Shown here: positions 25,120-32,903 of the stretch, piece after piece
How positions within the stretch are numbered: the first letter of the stretch is position 1
Layout: each line of letters opens with the position of its first letter
DNA from: Solimonas sp. K1W22B-7
GTDB lineage: Bacteria > Pseudomonadota > Gammaproteobacteria > Nevskiales > Nevskiaceae
DNA: 64,000 nucleotides
Assembly (NCBI RefSeq): GCF_003428335.1
Contig: NZ_CP031704.1
Span: 3,658,001 to 3,722,000 of the forward strand
Direction of reading: 5' to 3'
Program-made: the position numbers and the translations under genes
The notes under the pieces: generated by a model
What the model was told of the DNA's origin: nothing
The model's database searches: none
What the model saw: only the letters and a program-made list of their open reading frames with translations

Positions 25120-25608
25120 ATGAAATGGAGTGAAGTCGGCGGTCTGTCCTGCTCGGTGGCGCGCACCGCCTCGGTGATCGGCGACCGCTGGACGATCCTG
25201 ATCCTGCGCAACGCCTTCCTGCGCATCCGCCGCTTCGAGGACTTCCAGTCCAATCTCGGCATCACCCGCCATCTGCTCGCCGGCCGCCTCAAGCGCCTGG
25301 TCGACGAGGGCATTCTTGCCCGCGTCGCCTATCAGGAATCGCCGCCGCGCTACGAATATCGCCTGACGTCCAAGGGCAAGCTGCTCTACCCGGTGCTGAT
25401 CGCGATGGCGACCTGGGGGGACAGCTTCATGGACGGCGGCAAGGGCGCGCCGGTGCTGTACCAGCACAAGTCCTGCGGCAAGATCGTGACGCCGCAACTC
25501 GCCTGCCCCGAATGCGGCGGGGCGATGCACGCGCATGAGGTCACCGCCCTGCCCGGCCCCGGCCTGAAACTGGCCGACGCCGTCGGCCGCAAGAAGCGCA
25601 GCGCCTAG
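25120..25608 (+). CDS. HxlR family transcriptional regulator with C-terminal Zn-ribbon-like motif
   Basis: This 162-residue winged-helix regulator has the HxlR hallmark CSVARTASVIGDRWTILILR near residues 10-29, then RRFEDFQSNLGITRHLLAGR (recognition helix) and YRLTSKGKLLYPVL. Beyond the usual ~110 residues it has HKSCGK and CPECGG, which could bind zinc. It is flanked by three matching palindromes at its own promoter, the divergent hydrolase operon and the SDR/GST/molybdoenzyme operon, so it probably controls all three. Confidence 0.92.
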   Translation: MKWSEVGGLSCSVARTASVIGDRWTILILRNAFLRIRRFEDFQSNLGITRHLLAGRLKRLVDEGILARVAYQESPPRYEYRLTSKGKLLYPVLIAMATWGDSFMDGGKGAPVLYQHKSCGKIVTPQLACPECGGAMHAHEVTALPGPGLKLADAVGRKKRSA

Positions 25609-25619
25609 CGGCTCAGTGT

Positions 25620-25799
25620 CCCCTCGCCCGCTTGCGGGAGAGGGTGCCCGGAGGGCGGGAGAGGGTTTCTGTAAATCTCCCCTTAGCTAGTCCAGGCCAG
25701 CGTTACAGAAACCCTCTCCTCGGCAACTGCTCCATGCGTTGCCCTACCTCGGGGATCCATCCCCTCGCCTACCCCTCTCCCGCAAGCGGGAGAGGGGAC
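25620..25799. repeat. REP-type palindrome cluster
   Basis: The interval holds CCCTCGCCCGCTTGCGGGAG (25621-25640), a pair of facing CCCTCTCC/GGAGAGGG-like segments around GTTTCTGTAA and TTACAGAAAC, and a perfect REP (CCCCTCTCCCGCAAGCGGGA, 25772-25797). It separates the hxlR-type gene from the downstream operon promoter. No gene is seen in 25609-25905. Confidence 0.7.
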
Positions 25800-25855
25800 T
25801 GGTTACAGCCATTGACCCAACTGCATACCGCCACTGGCGCTCAGTGCATTGACAA

Positions 25856-25870
25856 GTTCCAATTTGGAAC
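25856..25870. promoter_or_regulatory. HxlR-type operator, site B (SDR/GST/molybdoenzyme operon)
   Basis: GTTCCAATTTGGAAC is a perfect palindrome, 35 bp upstream of the ATG at 25906. It is nearly identical to site A at 24998, including the TAG flank, which links the two operons to one regulator. Confidence 0.65.
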
Positions 25871-25905
25871 CTAGTGTCCGCCCACACTCCCAACCCGGCC
25901 TCGCG

Positions 25906-26679
25906 ATGACCTCTCCCGGACCCGCCAGCGGTAATCCGCCCGCACGCCATGCGCTGGTCGTCGGCGTCGGCGGCCGCATCGGCATCGGCGCGGCCGTCGC
26001 GCGGCGCTTCGCCGCGGAGGGCCTGCACGTACACATGGCGGGCCGCACCCAGGCCAAGCTCGACGAGGTGGTGGCGGATATCCGCGCCGCCGGCGGCCGG
26101 GCCAGCGCCATCGTCAACCGCCTCGGCGGCGAGGAAGAGATCGCTGCCTTGTTCGCGGCATTGCCCGCCGAGGGCGCGCTGGAAGCCGTGGTCCACAACG
26201 CCGCCTTCAAGAACGTGCCGCGCCGCTTCCTGACCACGCCGCCGCAGTTCATCGAGGACAACTGGCGCATCAGCGGCATCGCCGGCCTGCTGGTCGGCCA
26301 GGCCGCGCTGCGTCGCATGCAGCCGCAGGGGCGCGGCACGCTGATCGTCACCGGCGCCACGGCCTCGTTGCGCGGCCGCCCCGCATTCGCGGCATTCGCC
26401 TCGGCCAAGGCCGCGCTGCGCAGCTGGACGCTGGCGCTGGCGCATGAGGCCGAGCCGCTGGGCCTGCACGTCGCCCACGCGGTGATCGACGGCGTCGTCG
26501 CCGGCGACCGCGTCAAGGAAACCGGCTTCGGCCTCGGCAAGCTCTGGATCTTCTCCAAGGGCGAGAACGGTGCCCTGCTGCCGGACCAGATCGCCGAGAA
26601 CTACTGGCAGTTGCACCGCCAACCGCGCGGCGCCTGGACGCGGGAACTGGACCTGCGCCCCTACAAGGAGAAATTCTGA
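25906..26679 (+). CDS. atypical SDR, catalytic Tyr replaced by Phe (paralogue 1)
   Basis: This 257-residue SDR-fold protein has the cofactor loop GVGGRIGIG near residue 22. At the active site TASLRGRPAFAAFASAK shows Phe where classical SDRs have Tyr (F-x3-K). The C-terminus has the motif WQLHRQPRGAWTRELDLRP, shared with the genes at 26679 and 30316. It opens a six-gene operon, 35 bp after the HxlR-type site B. A TTG-started extension from 25849 would run over the operator and is rejected. It may bind rather than reduce substrate, or use an altered mechanism. Confidence 0.88.
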   Translation: MTSPGPASGNPPARHALVVGVGGRIGIGAAVARRFAAEGLHVHMAGRTQAKLDEVVADIRAAGGRASAIVNRLGGEEEIAALFAALPAEGALEAVVHNAAFKNVPRRFLTTPPQFIEDNWRISGIAGLLVGQAALRRMQPQGRGTLIVTGATASLRGRPAFAAFASAKAALRSWTLALAHEAEPLGLHVAHAVIDGVVAGDRVKETGFGLGKLWIFSKGENGALLPDQIAENYWQLHRQPRGAWTRELDLRPYKEKF

Positions 26680-27317
26680 TGGCCGCGCGCCCCTGCGCAG
26701 TGATCTTCGGCGCCGGCGACAGCGGCAGCGCCGCGGCAGCGATCGCCGCGCGCCTCGCGGACGAGGGCCTGCCGCTGCACCTCGCCGGCACCCATGCCGC
26801 CGGCCTCAAGGCCGCCGCGACCGCCCTGCGCCCCTCCGGCCAGGCAGTGACCATTGCCACGCTGGACCCGGCGGATGCCACCCAGGTCGCCAGCCTGTTC
26901 CAGCGCATCGCCGACGCCGGCCAGCAGCCTTCGCTGGTCGTGCACGCGCCGGGCGCCCAGTCCACCGGCACCCCGGCGCTGCAGACCTCGCTGGCCGAAG
27001 CCGAGGCACTGTGGCGGCGCATCTGCTACGCCGGCGCCCTGATCGGCCAGGCCGCGATGCCGCGCTTGCTGGAGGCAGGCCAGGGCACACTGCTGTTGCT
27101 GGCCCCCGCCGCCAGCGGTGCCGCCGTCGCGGCCGCCTCCGCCGGCCTGCGCGCACTGTCGCAGTCGATGGCGCGTGAGTTCGGGCCGCAGGGCCTCCAC
27201 GTCGCCCAATTGATGCTGGCAGAGGGCGTGCAGCCCGAGGCCGTCGCCGAAACCTGCTGGTGGCTGCACCGCCAGCACCGCACCACCTGGACGCAGGAAC
27301 TCGACCTGCTGCCTTGA
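26679..27317 (+). CDS. degenerate SDR-like protein (paralogue 2)
   Basis: This 212-residue protein keeps the Rossmann-like start VIFGAGDSGSAAAAIAARL but lacks both catalytic Tyr and Lys (the region reads PAASGAAVAAASAGLRAL). The C-terminal WWLHRQHRTTWTQELDLLP matches its two operon paralogues. It is about 40 residues shorter than paralogue 1. Start and previous stop share one base (TGATG). It is likely non-catalytic, perhaps a partner subunit of the other two. Confidence 0.8.
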   Translation: MAARPCAVIFGAGDSGSAAAAIAARLADEGLPLHLAGTHAAGLKAAATALRPSGQAVTIATLDPADATQVASLFQRIADAGQQPSLVVHAPGAQSTGTPALQTSLAEAEALWRRICYAGALIGQAAMPRLLEAGQGTLLLLAPAASGAAVAAASAGLRALSQSMAREFGPQGLHVAQLMLAEGVQPEAVAETCWWLHRQHRTTWTQELDLLP

Positions 27318-27318
27318 G

Positions 27319-27999
27319 ATGAATATGAACACGATCGTTCTGCACCAGTGGGAAATCTCGCCGTTCTGCCGCAAGGTCGCGCGCTCGCTGGACCACAAGG
27401 GCCTGGACTACGAGGTGGTCAACTACAACGGCCTGAAGGCGATGTTCGCCGCGCGCCTGTCGCCGGTCGGCAAACTGCCGGTAATCGACATCGACGGACA
27501 GCGGGTCCAGGACAGCACCCGCATCGCCCGCTATCTCGACCAGCACTTTCCCGAACCGCCGCTCTACCCCGCCGACCCGCAGCAGCGCGCGCAGGCCGAG
27601 CTCTGGGAGGACTACGCCGACGAGCTGCTGTACTGGTACGAGGTCTACCTGCGCGTCAACGATCCCGATGCCCTGGACCAGGCGGTGTCGCTCAGCATGG
27701 TGGGGCGCCCGGCGGTCGAACGCCTGCCGGTGAAGCTGAGCCTGCGCACGATGCTGCGCATCAGCCTCGCGGGCCAGGGCCTGGGCCGCATGAAGCGCGA
27801 GGATGTGCAGGCCGAATTCCTGCGTCAGCTGGACCGCATCGAGACCCTGCTGCCGCTTGACGGCTGGCTGGTCGGCGACAGCAAGACCATCGCCGATATC
27901 GCGGTAGGATCGCAGTTGCTGGAGGTGGTGCGTACCAGTCCGCTGCGTAGCGAGATCGAGCGGCGGCCGCGGCTGTGGGCCTGGCTGCAGCGCATCTGA
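27319..27999 (+). CDS. glutathione S-transferase family protein
   Basis: This 226-residue protein has a thioredoxin-fold N-terminal domain with the active-site-like WEISPFCRKVARSLD, the cis-Pro/glutathione segment GKLPVIDIDGQRVQDSTRIARYL, and an all-helical C-terminal domain (TIADIAVGSQL motif). SPFC places a Cys near the thiol site, as in omega-like GSTs. It lies 1 bp after the degenerate SDR. With an HCCA-isomerase-like gene at the end, the operon has two potential glutathione-using enzymes. Confidence 0.88.
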   Translation: MNMNTIVLHQWEISPFCRKVARSLDHKGLDYEVVNYNGLKAMFAARLSPVGKLPVIDIDGQRVQDSTRIARYLDQHFPEPPLYPADPQQRAQAELWEDYADELLYWYEVYLRVNDPDALDQAVSLSMVGRPAVERLPVKLSLRTMLRISLAGQGLGRMKREDVQAEFLRQLDRIETLLPLDGWLVGDSKTIADIAVGSQLLEVVRTSPLRSEIERRPRLWAWLQRI

Positions 28000-28015
28000 C
28001 ACCGGGAGCACGCGC

Positions 28016-30319
28016 ATGAGCACGACGCCGGAACCGTGGAAGAAGACCGCCTGCATTCTCTGCGCAGTGAACTGCGGCCTGGAGGTACAGACCGAAGGCC
28101 GGCGCATCGTGAAGATCCGCGGCGACGACGCCCATCCCGCGTCGCAGGGCTATGTCTGCGAGAAGTCGCAGCGCATGGACTACTACCAGAACGGCGCCGA
28201 TCGCCTCGATTCACCGATGCGCCGCCGCGCCGACGGCAGCTACGAGGCGATCGACTGGGATACCGCGGTGCGCGAGATCGCGCAGAAGTTCAAGGCGATC
28301 AAGGCGCAGCATGGCGGCGAGAGCATCCTGTACTACGGCGGCGGCGGCCAGGGCAATCACCTGGGCGGCGCCTACGCCGACAGCTTTCTCAAGGCGATCG
28401 GCAACCAGTACCGCTCCAACGCGCTGGCGCAGGAGAAGACCGGCGAATTCTGGGTGCAGGGAAAGATGCTCGGCACCGGCGTGCATGGCGACTACGAGCA
28501 CTGCGAGGTCGCGGTCTTCATCGGCAAGAATCCCTGGCAGTCGCATGGCTTCGCCCGCGCCCGCGTTCTGCTGCGCGAGATCGAGAAGGACCCCCAGCGC
28601 ACGCTGATCGTGATCGACCCGCGCCGCAGCGAGACCGCGGAGATGGCCGACCATCATCTCGCCATCCGCCCCGGCACCGACGCCTGGTGCCTCGCCGCCC
28701 TGGCCGGCATCCTGGTGCAGGAGGACCTGGTCGCGCATGCCTGGCTGGAGCAGCACGGCAGCGGCTACGCCGAGATCGTACCGGCGCTCAAGGCGATCCC
28801 GGTTGCCGGGTTCGCCGGCATCTGCGGTGTCGACGAAGCGCTGCTGCGCCAGGTCGCGCGGCGCATCGCCAGCGCCAAGAGTGTCTCGGTCTACGAGGAC
28901 CTGGGCATGCAGATGAGCCTGCATTCCACGCTCGGCAGCTACCTGCAGCGCCTGCTGTGGCTGCTCACCGGCCACTACGGCCGTCCGGGCACCAGCAATG
29001 CCATCGTGCCGCTGCTGTCGCTGTCCAAGGCCAGTAAGGGCGAGACCGGTGTCAGCGCCAAGCCCGTGAAGCGCGTCGAGAAGCGCAGCCCGGTGGCCAA
29101 CGCCAAGATCATCATCGGCCTGATCCCCTGCAACGTCATCCCCGAGGAAATCCTCACCGATCACCCCAAGCGCTACCGCGCGATGCTGGTCCACAGCGGC
29201 AACCCGGTGCACTCGCTGGCCGACAGCCAGCGCATGCGCCAGGCGATGCGCGCGCTGGAACTGAGCGTGGTGGTCGACGTGGCGATGACCGAAACCGCGC
29301 GCGAGGCCGACTACGTGCTGCCGGCCAGCAGCCAGTTCGAGAAGGCCGAGGCCACCTTCTTCAACCTGGAGTTCCCGCGCAACGTCTTCCACCTGCGCCA
29401 GCCGCTGTTCGAGCCCCTGCCGGGCACGCTGCCGGAGGCGGAAATCTACGCGCGTCTGGTCGAGGCCCTGGGTGAATTGTCCGAGCGCGACTATGCGCCG
29501 CTGAAGCGCGCGCTGCGGCTGGGCCGCACCGCCTTCGCCCTGGCCTTCTTCGCCCAGGTCGCGCGCAAGCCCAAGACCATGAAGTACGCGCCGCTGATCC
29601 TCTACCGCACGCTGGGCCCGAGCCTGCCCCAGGGCATGGACTCCGCCGCAGCGCTGTGGGGCGTGGCGCAGCTCTACGTGCAGGGCAACCGCAAGGCCGC
29701 CGCGCGCGCCGGCTTCGGCGGCCTGCCGCCCTTCGCCGGCGAGAAACTGTTCCGTGCGATCCTCGGCGGCGCCTCCGGCGTGGTCTACGCCGACAGCGAG
29801 CATGCCGACAGCTGGCGCGCGGTCAGCCACCCGGATCACCGCATCAACCTGCACATTCCCGAGATGCTGGCGGAGCTGGAGAAGCTCGCGCAGCAGCCGC
29901 TGGCGCAGGACCGCGACTATCCCTATGTGCTGTCGGCCGGCGAACGCCGCAGCGACACCAGCAATACGGCCGTACGCAGCAGCGCCTGGCACCGCCGCGG
30001 GCGCTACGGCACGCTGCGCATCAGCCCGCAGGATGCCGCGGCGCTGGGCTGCGCCGACGGCGAGGTCCTGCGCCTCAGCACGCGCCGCGCCAGCGTCGAG
30101 GTGGCCGCCGAAATCACGCCGATGATGCAGCCTGGGCATATCTCCCTGCCCAACGGCCAGGGCCTGGACTACCGGGGCGCCGACGGCCAGGTGACGCGCA
30201 AGGGCATCGCGCCCAATGAACTGACCGACGGCAGCCAGCGCGACTTTCTCGCCGGCACGCCCTGGCACAAGCACGTGCCCGCAAGACTGGAACGCATTCC
30301 CACGGAGGTCGCTGCATGA
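28016..30319 (+). CDS. molybdopterin-dependent oxidoreductase with N-terminal 4Fe-4S cluster
   Basis: This 767-residue enzyme belongs to the DMSO-reductase/formate dehydrogenase superfamily. Cys13, Cys16, Cys20 and Cys48 (CILCAVNC and GYVCEKS) form the Cx2Cx3Cx27C cluster motif. Further family marks are IDWDTAVREIA, YYGGGGQGNHLGG, LIVIDPRRSETAEMADHHL, HSGNPVHSLADS and the C-terminal molydopterin dinucleotide domain (LPNGQGLDYRG). No twin-arginine signal is present, so it is cytoplasmic. I could not assign a Mo-ligating Cys or Ser with confidence. The start at 28016 follows CGGGAGCACGCGC. Reaction unknown. Confidence 0.88.
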   Translation: MSTTPEPWKKTACILCAVNCGLEVQTEGRRIVKIRGDDAHPASQGYVCEKSQRMDYYQNGADRLDSPMRRRADGSYEAIDWDTAVREIAQKFKAIKAQHGGESILYYGGGGQGNHLGGAYADSFLKAIGNQYRSNALAQEKTGEFWVQGKMLGTGVHGDYEHCEVAVFIGKNPWQSHGFARARVLLREIEKDPQRTLIVIDPRRSETAEMADHHLAIRPGTDAWCLAALAGILVQEDLVAHAWLEQHGSGYAEIVPALKAIPVAGFAGICGVDEALLRQVARRIASAKSVSVYEDLGMQMSLHSTLGSYLQRLLWLLTGHYGRPGTSNAIVPLLSLSKASKGETGVSAKPVKRVEKRSPVANAKIIIGLIPCNVIPEEILTDHPKRYRAMLVHSGNPVHSLADSQRMRQAMRALELSVVVDVAMTETAREADYVLPASSQFEKAEATFFNLEFPRNVFHLRQPLFEPLPGTLPEAEIYARLVEALGELSERDYAPLKRALRLGRTAFALAFFAQVARKPKTMKYAPLILYRTLGPSLPQGMDSAAALWGVAQLYVQGNRKAAARAGFGGLPPFAGEKLFRAILGGASGVVYADSEHADSWRAVSHPDHRINLHIPEMLAELEKLAQQPLAQDRDYPYVLSAGERRSDTSNTAVRSSAWHRRGRYGTLRISPQDAAALGCADGEVLRLSTRRASVEVAAEITPMMQPGHISLPNGQGLDYRGADGQVTRKGIAPNELTDGSQRDFLAGTPWHKHVPARLERIPTEVAA

Positions 30320-31056
30320 GCACGAATCCTGACAACCGCGTCGCCCTGGTGATCGGTGCCGGCGACGGCAACGGCGCCGCCATCGCCCGGCGCTTCGCAC
30401 GCGAGGGCTACATCGCCTGCGTGGTACGCCGCACCGCCGACAAGCTGCAGCCGCTGGTGGCGCAGATCGTCGCCGGCGGCGGACGCGCGCATGCCTTCGG
30501 CACTGACGCGCGCAAGGAAGAGGACGTGACGGCGCTGTTCGAGCAGATCGAACGCGACATCGGGCCGGTGGAGGTGCTGGTGTTCAACGTCGGCGCCAAC
30601 GTGCCCTCGTCGATCCTCGACGAGACCGCGCGCAAGTATTTCAAGATCTGGGAGATGGCCTGCCTCGCCGGCTTCCTCAGCGGACGCGAGGCCGCGAAGC
30701 GCATGGTCGCCCGCGGCCGCGGCACGATCCTGTTCACCGGCGCCACCGCCAGCACGCGCGGTGCCGCCGGCTTCGCCGCCTTCGCCGGCGCCAAGCACGC
30801 GCTGCGCGCGCTGGCGCAGAGCATGGCGCGCGAGCTGGGCCCCAGGGGCGTGCACGTCGGCCACATCGTGATCGACGGCATGGTCGACACCGACTTCATC
30901 CGCGACAACTTCCCCAAGGTCTATGCCGAACGCATGCCGAAGGAAGGCATCCTCAAGCCCGAGCACATCGCCGAGAGCTACTGGCAGCTGCACACGCAGC
31001 CGCGCGACGCCTGGACCTTCGAACTCGATCTGCGCCCCTACATGGAAACCTGGTGA
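30316..31056 (+). CDS. atypical SDR, catalytic Tyr replaced by Phe (paralogue 3)
   Basis: This 246-residue protein has GAGDGNG at the cofactor loop near residues 14-20, F-x3-K (AAFAGAKHAL) in place of Y-x3-K, and the C-terminal WQLHTQPRDAWTFELDLRP shared with the genes at 25906 and 26679. It overlaps the molybdoenzyme stop by ATGA. The three paralogues flanking a GST and a molybdoenzyme suggest a conserved multi-protein pathway. Confidence 0.88.
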   Translation: MSTNPDNRVALVIGAGDGNGAAIARRFAREGYIACVVRRTADKLQPLVAQIVAGGGRAHAFGTDARKEEDVTALFEQIERDIGPVEVLVFNVGANVPSSILDETARKYFKIWEMACLAGFLSGREAAKRMVARGRGTILFTGATASTRGAAGFAAFAGAKHALRALAQSMARELGPRGVHVGHIVIDGMVDTDFIRDNFPKVYAERMPKEGILKPEHIAESYWQLHTQPRDAWTFELDLRPYMETW

Positions 31057-31646
31057 TGAAATCCGTCGACTTCTACTACGACTTCGGCAGCCCCACGGCC
31101 TACCTGGCCTGGACGCAGCTGGCACGCATCTGCGCGGACAAGAACGCGCAGCTGGTCTACAAGCCCTTCCTGCTGGGCGCGGTGTTCAAGGCCACTGGAA
31201 ACCAGTCGCCAGTCATGATCCCGGCCAAGGCCAAGTTCATGTTCGCCGACCTCAAGCGCTGGGCGCAGCACTGGAACGTGCCGCTGACGCTGAACCCGCA
31301 CTTCCCCTTCAATACCCTGGACTTCATGCGCGCCGCCGCCGGCGTGCAGTTGCACATGCCCGAGCGCTTCGAGGAATTCAACCGCGCGATCTACGAGGGG
31401 ATGTGGGTACAGGCCAAGGACTTCAGCAAGCCGGCCGTGGTCGCCGAGGCCCTGGCCGCCGTCGGCTTCGATCCCGCAGCAGTGCTGGCACTGGCCGCCG
31501 ACGATGCGGCCAAGGCGGCCCTGCGCGCCAACACCGACGAGGCCCTGGCGCGCGGCGCCTTCGGTGCGCCGACCTTCGTCGTCGACGGAGAACTTTACTG
31601 GGGGCAGGATCGGTTGTTCATGGTGGAAGCGGCGCTGGCGGCTTAG
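31056..31646 (+). CDS. 2-hydroxychromene-2-carboxylate isomerase-like (DsbA-fold, glutathione-dependent)
   Basis: This 196-residue protein has the family start VDFYYDFGSPTAYLAW and the C-terminal hallmark AFGAPTFVVDGELYWGQDRL. The family (kappa-GST/HCCA isomerase) uses glutathione to isomerise ring-cleavage products of polycyclic aromatics. The ATG at 31056 shares a base with the previous stop; a GTG at 31053 is less likely. It is last in the HxlR-controlled operon and is followed by REP elements. Confidence 0.88.
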   Translation: MKSVDFYYDFGSPTAYLAWTQLARICADKNAQLVYKPFLLGAVFKATGNQSPVMIPAKAKFMFADLKRWAQHWNVPLTLNPHFPFNTLDFMRAAAGVQLHMPERFEEFNRAIYEGMWVQAKDFSKPAVVAEALAAVGFDPAAVLALAADDAAKAALRANTDEALARGAFGAPTFVVDGELYWGQDRLFMVEAALAA

Positions 31647-31680
31647 CGAGACCGCCACCGCCATGGATGGCGGCGCCGCG

Positions 31681-31804
31681 TTCTCCCTCTCCCGCCGGCG
31701 GGAGAGGGTTGGGGTGAGGGTGGAGCCCTCAATCGGAGGCGATGTGCGTAACCGCCGCTGCACCACCCTCACCCTCGATCCCTCTCCCGCCAGCGGGAGA
31801 GGGA
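31681..31804. repeat. REP doublet (BIME-like), second copy
   Basis: Two facing REPs (about 31684-31722 and 31768-31803) enclose GGTGGAGCCCTCAATCGG and ATGTGCGTAACCGCC, matching the unit at 9980-10104 in order and length. The rest of 31647-31981 (335 bp) holds CCATCCATGG-type palindromes (about 31821-31875), a GGCGATGCC/GGCATCGCC inverted repeat (about 31895-31916) and a partial REP near 31934. No gene is seen there. Confidence 0.78.
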
Positions 31805-31981
31805 AGAAAAGCCTTGACGCCATCCATGGCGAAACCTCACTTCCTGATTGGCCCCCTGGGCGGCCATCCATGGCCGCCCGTAATTCATCGCAGGCGATGC
31901 CATTTAGGCATCGCCAAAGCGCGATGAATCACCCGCCAGCGGGAGAGGGAGGCAAGACGCGAGAATCTTCCAGCTCCGGAC

Positions 31982-32749
31982 CTACCGCCCCAGATGGAAC
32001 GAGTTCGGATCGAAGGGCTTGCCGCCCAGGTCCGCGTCGCTGGTCACGCCGGTGATGTGCAGCGTGGTGAAGGTGCCTTCCTTGAGATCGCGCATCTCCA
32101 TGTCGGAGACGTACCAGAGCTTGCCGCTCTGCTTGAGGCCGGCGGGCGCCGTGGTGAGGCGCTTGACCGCGGTGCCGCCGTTGAAGAATTCGGCCTTGAG
32201 CGCGACACAGGTCTTCTGGTCCACCCAGATCTTCACCTGGCTGTAGGGGGCCTTGTCGCCGGCGGGCTTGAGCGAAACGACATCGGTGGCGCGGCCGTCG
32301 ATCTTCTCCGGTGCCTCCAGCGTGCCGGCGGCGCCGGTGAAGGCGTTCTGGATCAGCTTGACCTCGACGTAGGAGAAGTCGGTGCCCAGCAGCGAACCAT
32401 TGGCGAAGTTGCCGGTGACATGGCGCACGCGGTTCACCGCCGGCAGGAAGACGTACATGTCGTCCTCGCGCTGGCCGGTCTCGCGCACCAGGTAGGCAGC
32501 GCCGGCGACGTTGACCGGCTCGGCCACGCGCAGCATCACGCGGACCAGGCCCTCTTCACGCTTGGCGTAGACCTTGCCGCGCAGGCTGCGCACGCCACCG
32601 CTGCGATCGGTGGCGTCGAGCTGGATTTCCTGGATACGCAGGGTCTGCGGAATGTTCGACTTCATGCAGTCGAACACCTCGCGGGCGTCCTTGGCCTGAA
32701 CCGGAAGACTCAGGGCCAGGCCCATCGCCAATAGGAATCCGTACTTCAT
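31982..32749 (-). CDS. outer membrane lipoprotein-sorting-like exported protein (LolA_like)
   Basis: This 255-residue protein has a Sec signal peptide (MKYGFLLAMGLALSLPVQA). It belongs to the LolA-like family often found with RND exporters or fatty-acid genes: RSLRGKVYAKREEGLVRVML, YVFLPAVNRVRHVTGN, GSLLGTDFSYVEV and VDQKTCVALKAEFFN are recognisable. The ATG at 32749 follows GGAGGTGTGCG. It probably acts in the periplasm on lipids or lipoproteins. It is a single-gene unit with a perfect palindrome upstream. Confidence 0.85.
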   Translation of the reverse strand: MKYGFLLAMGLALSLPVQAKDAREVFDCMKSNIPQTLRIQEIQLDATDRSGGVRSLRGKVYAKREEGLVRVMLRVAEPVNVAGAAYLVRETGQREDDMYVFLPAVNRVRHVTGNFANGSLLGTDFSYVEVKLIQNAFTGAAGTLEAPEKIDGRATDVVSLKPAGDKAPYSQVKIWVDQKTCVALKAEFFNGGTAVKRLTTAPAGLKQSGKLWYVSDMEMRDLKEGTFTTLHITGVTSDADLGGKPFDPNSFHLGR

Positions 32750-32782
32750 CGCACACCTCCCCAGGGTTTCCGGGTCTTGGTT

Positions 32783-32799
32783 ATGTTGCACTGCAACAT
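32783..32799. promoter_or_regulatory. perfect palindrome upstream of the LolA-like gene
   Basis: ATGTTGCACTGCAACAT has 8-bp perfect arms around one base, 33 bp upstream of the LolA-like start. The form is typical of a TetR-type operator; no tetR gene is adjacent, so control would be in trans. Confidence 0.5.
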
Positions 32800-32903
32800 T
32801 CTACCCGAACCGGTTTTATTACGTCTGCTTACCTTCGCACCCGGCACGGGGAGCCGGAATACCCCGTTAGGGTTAGCTCCGAGGGAGGATTCAGCGAACG
32901 GAT

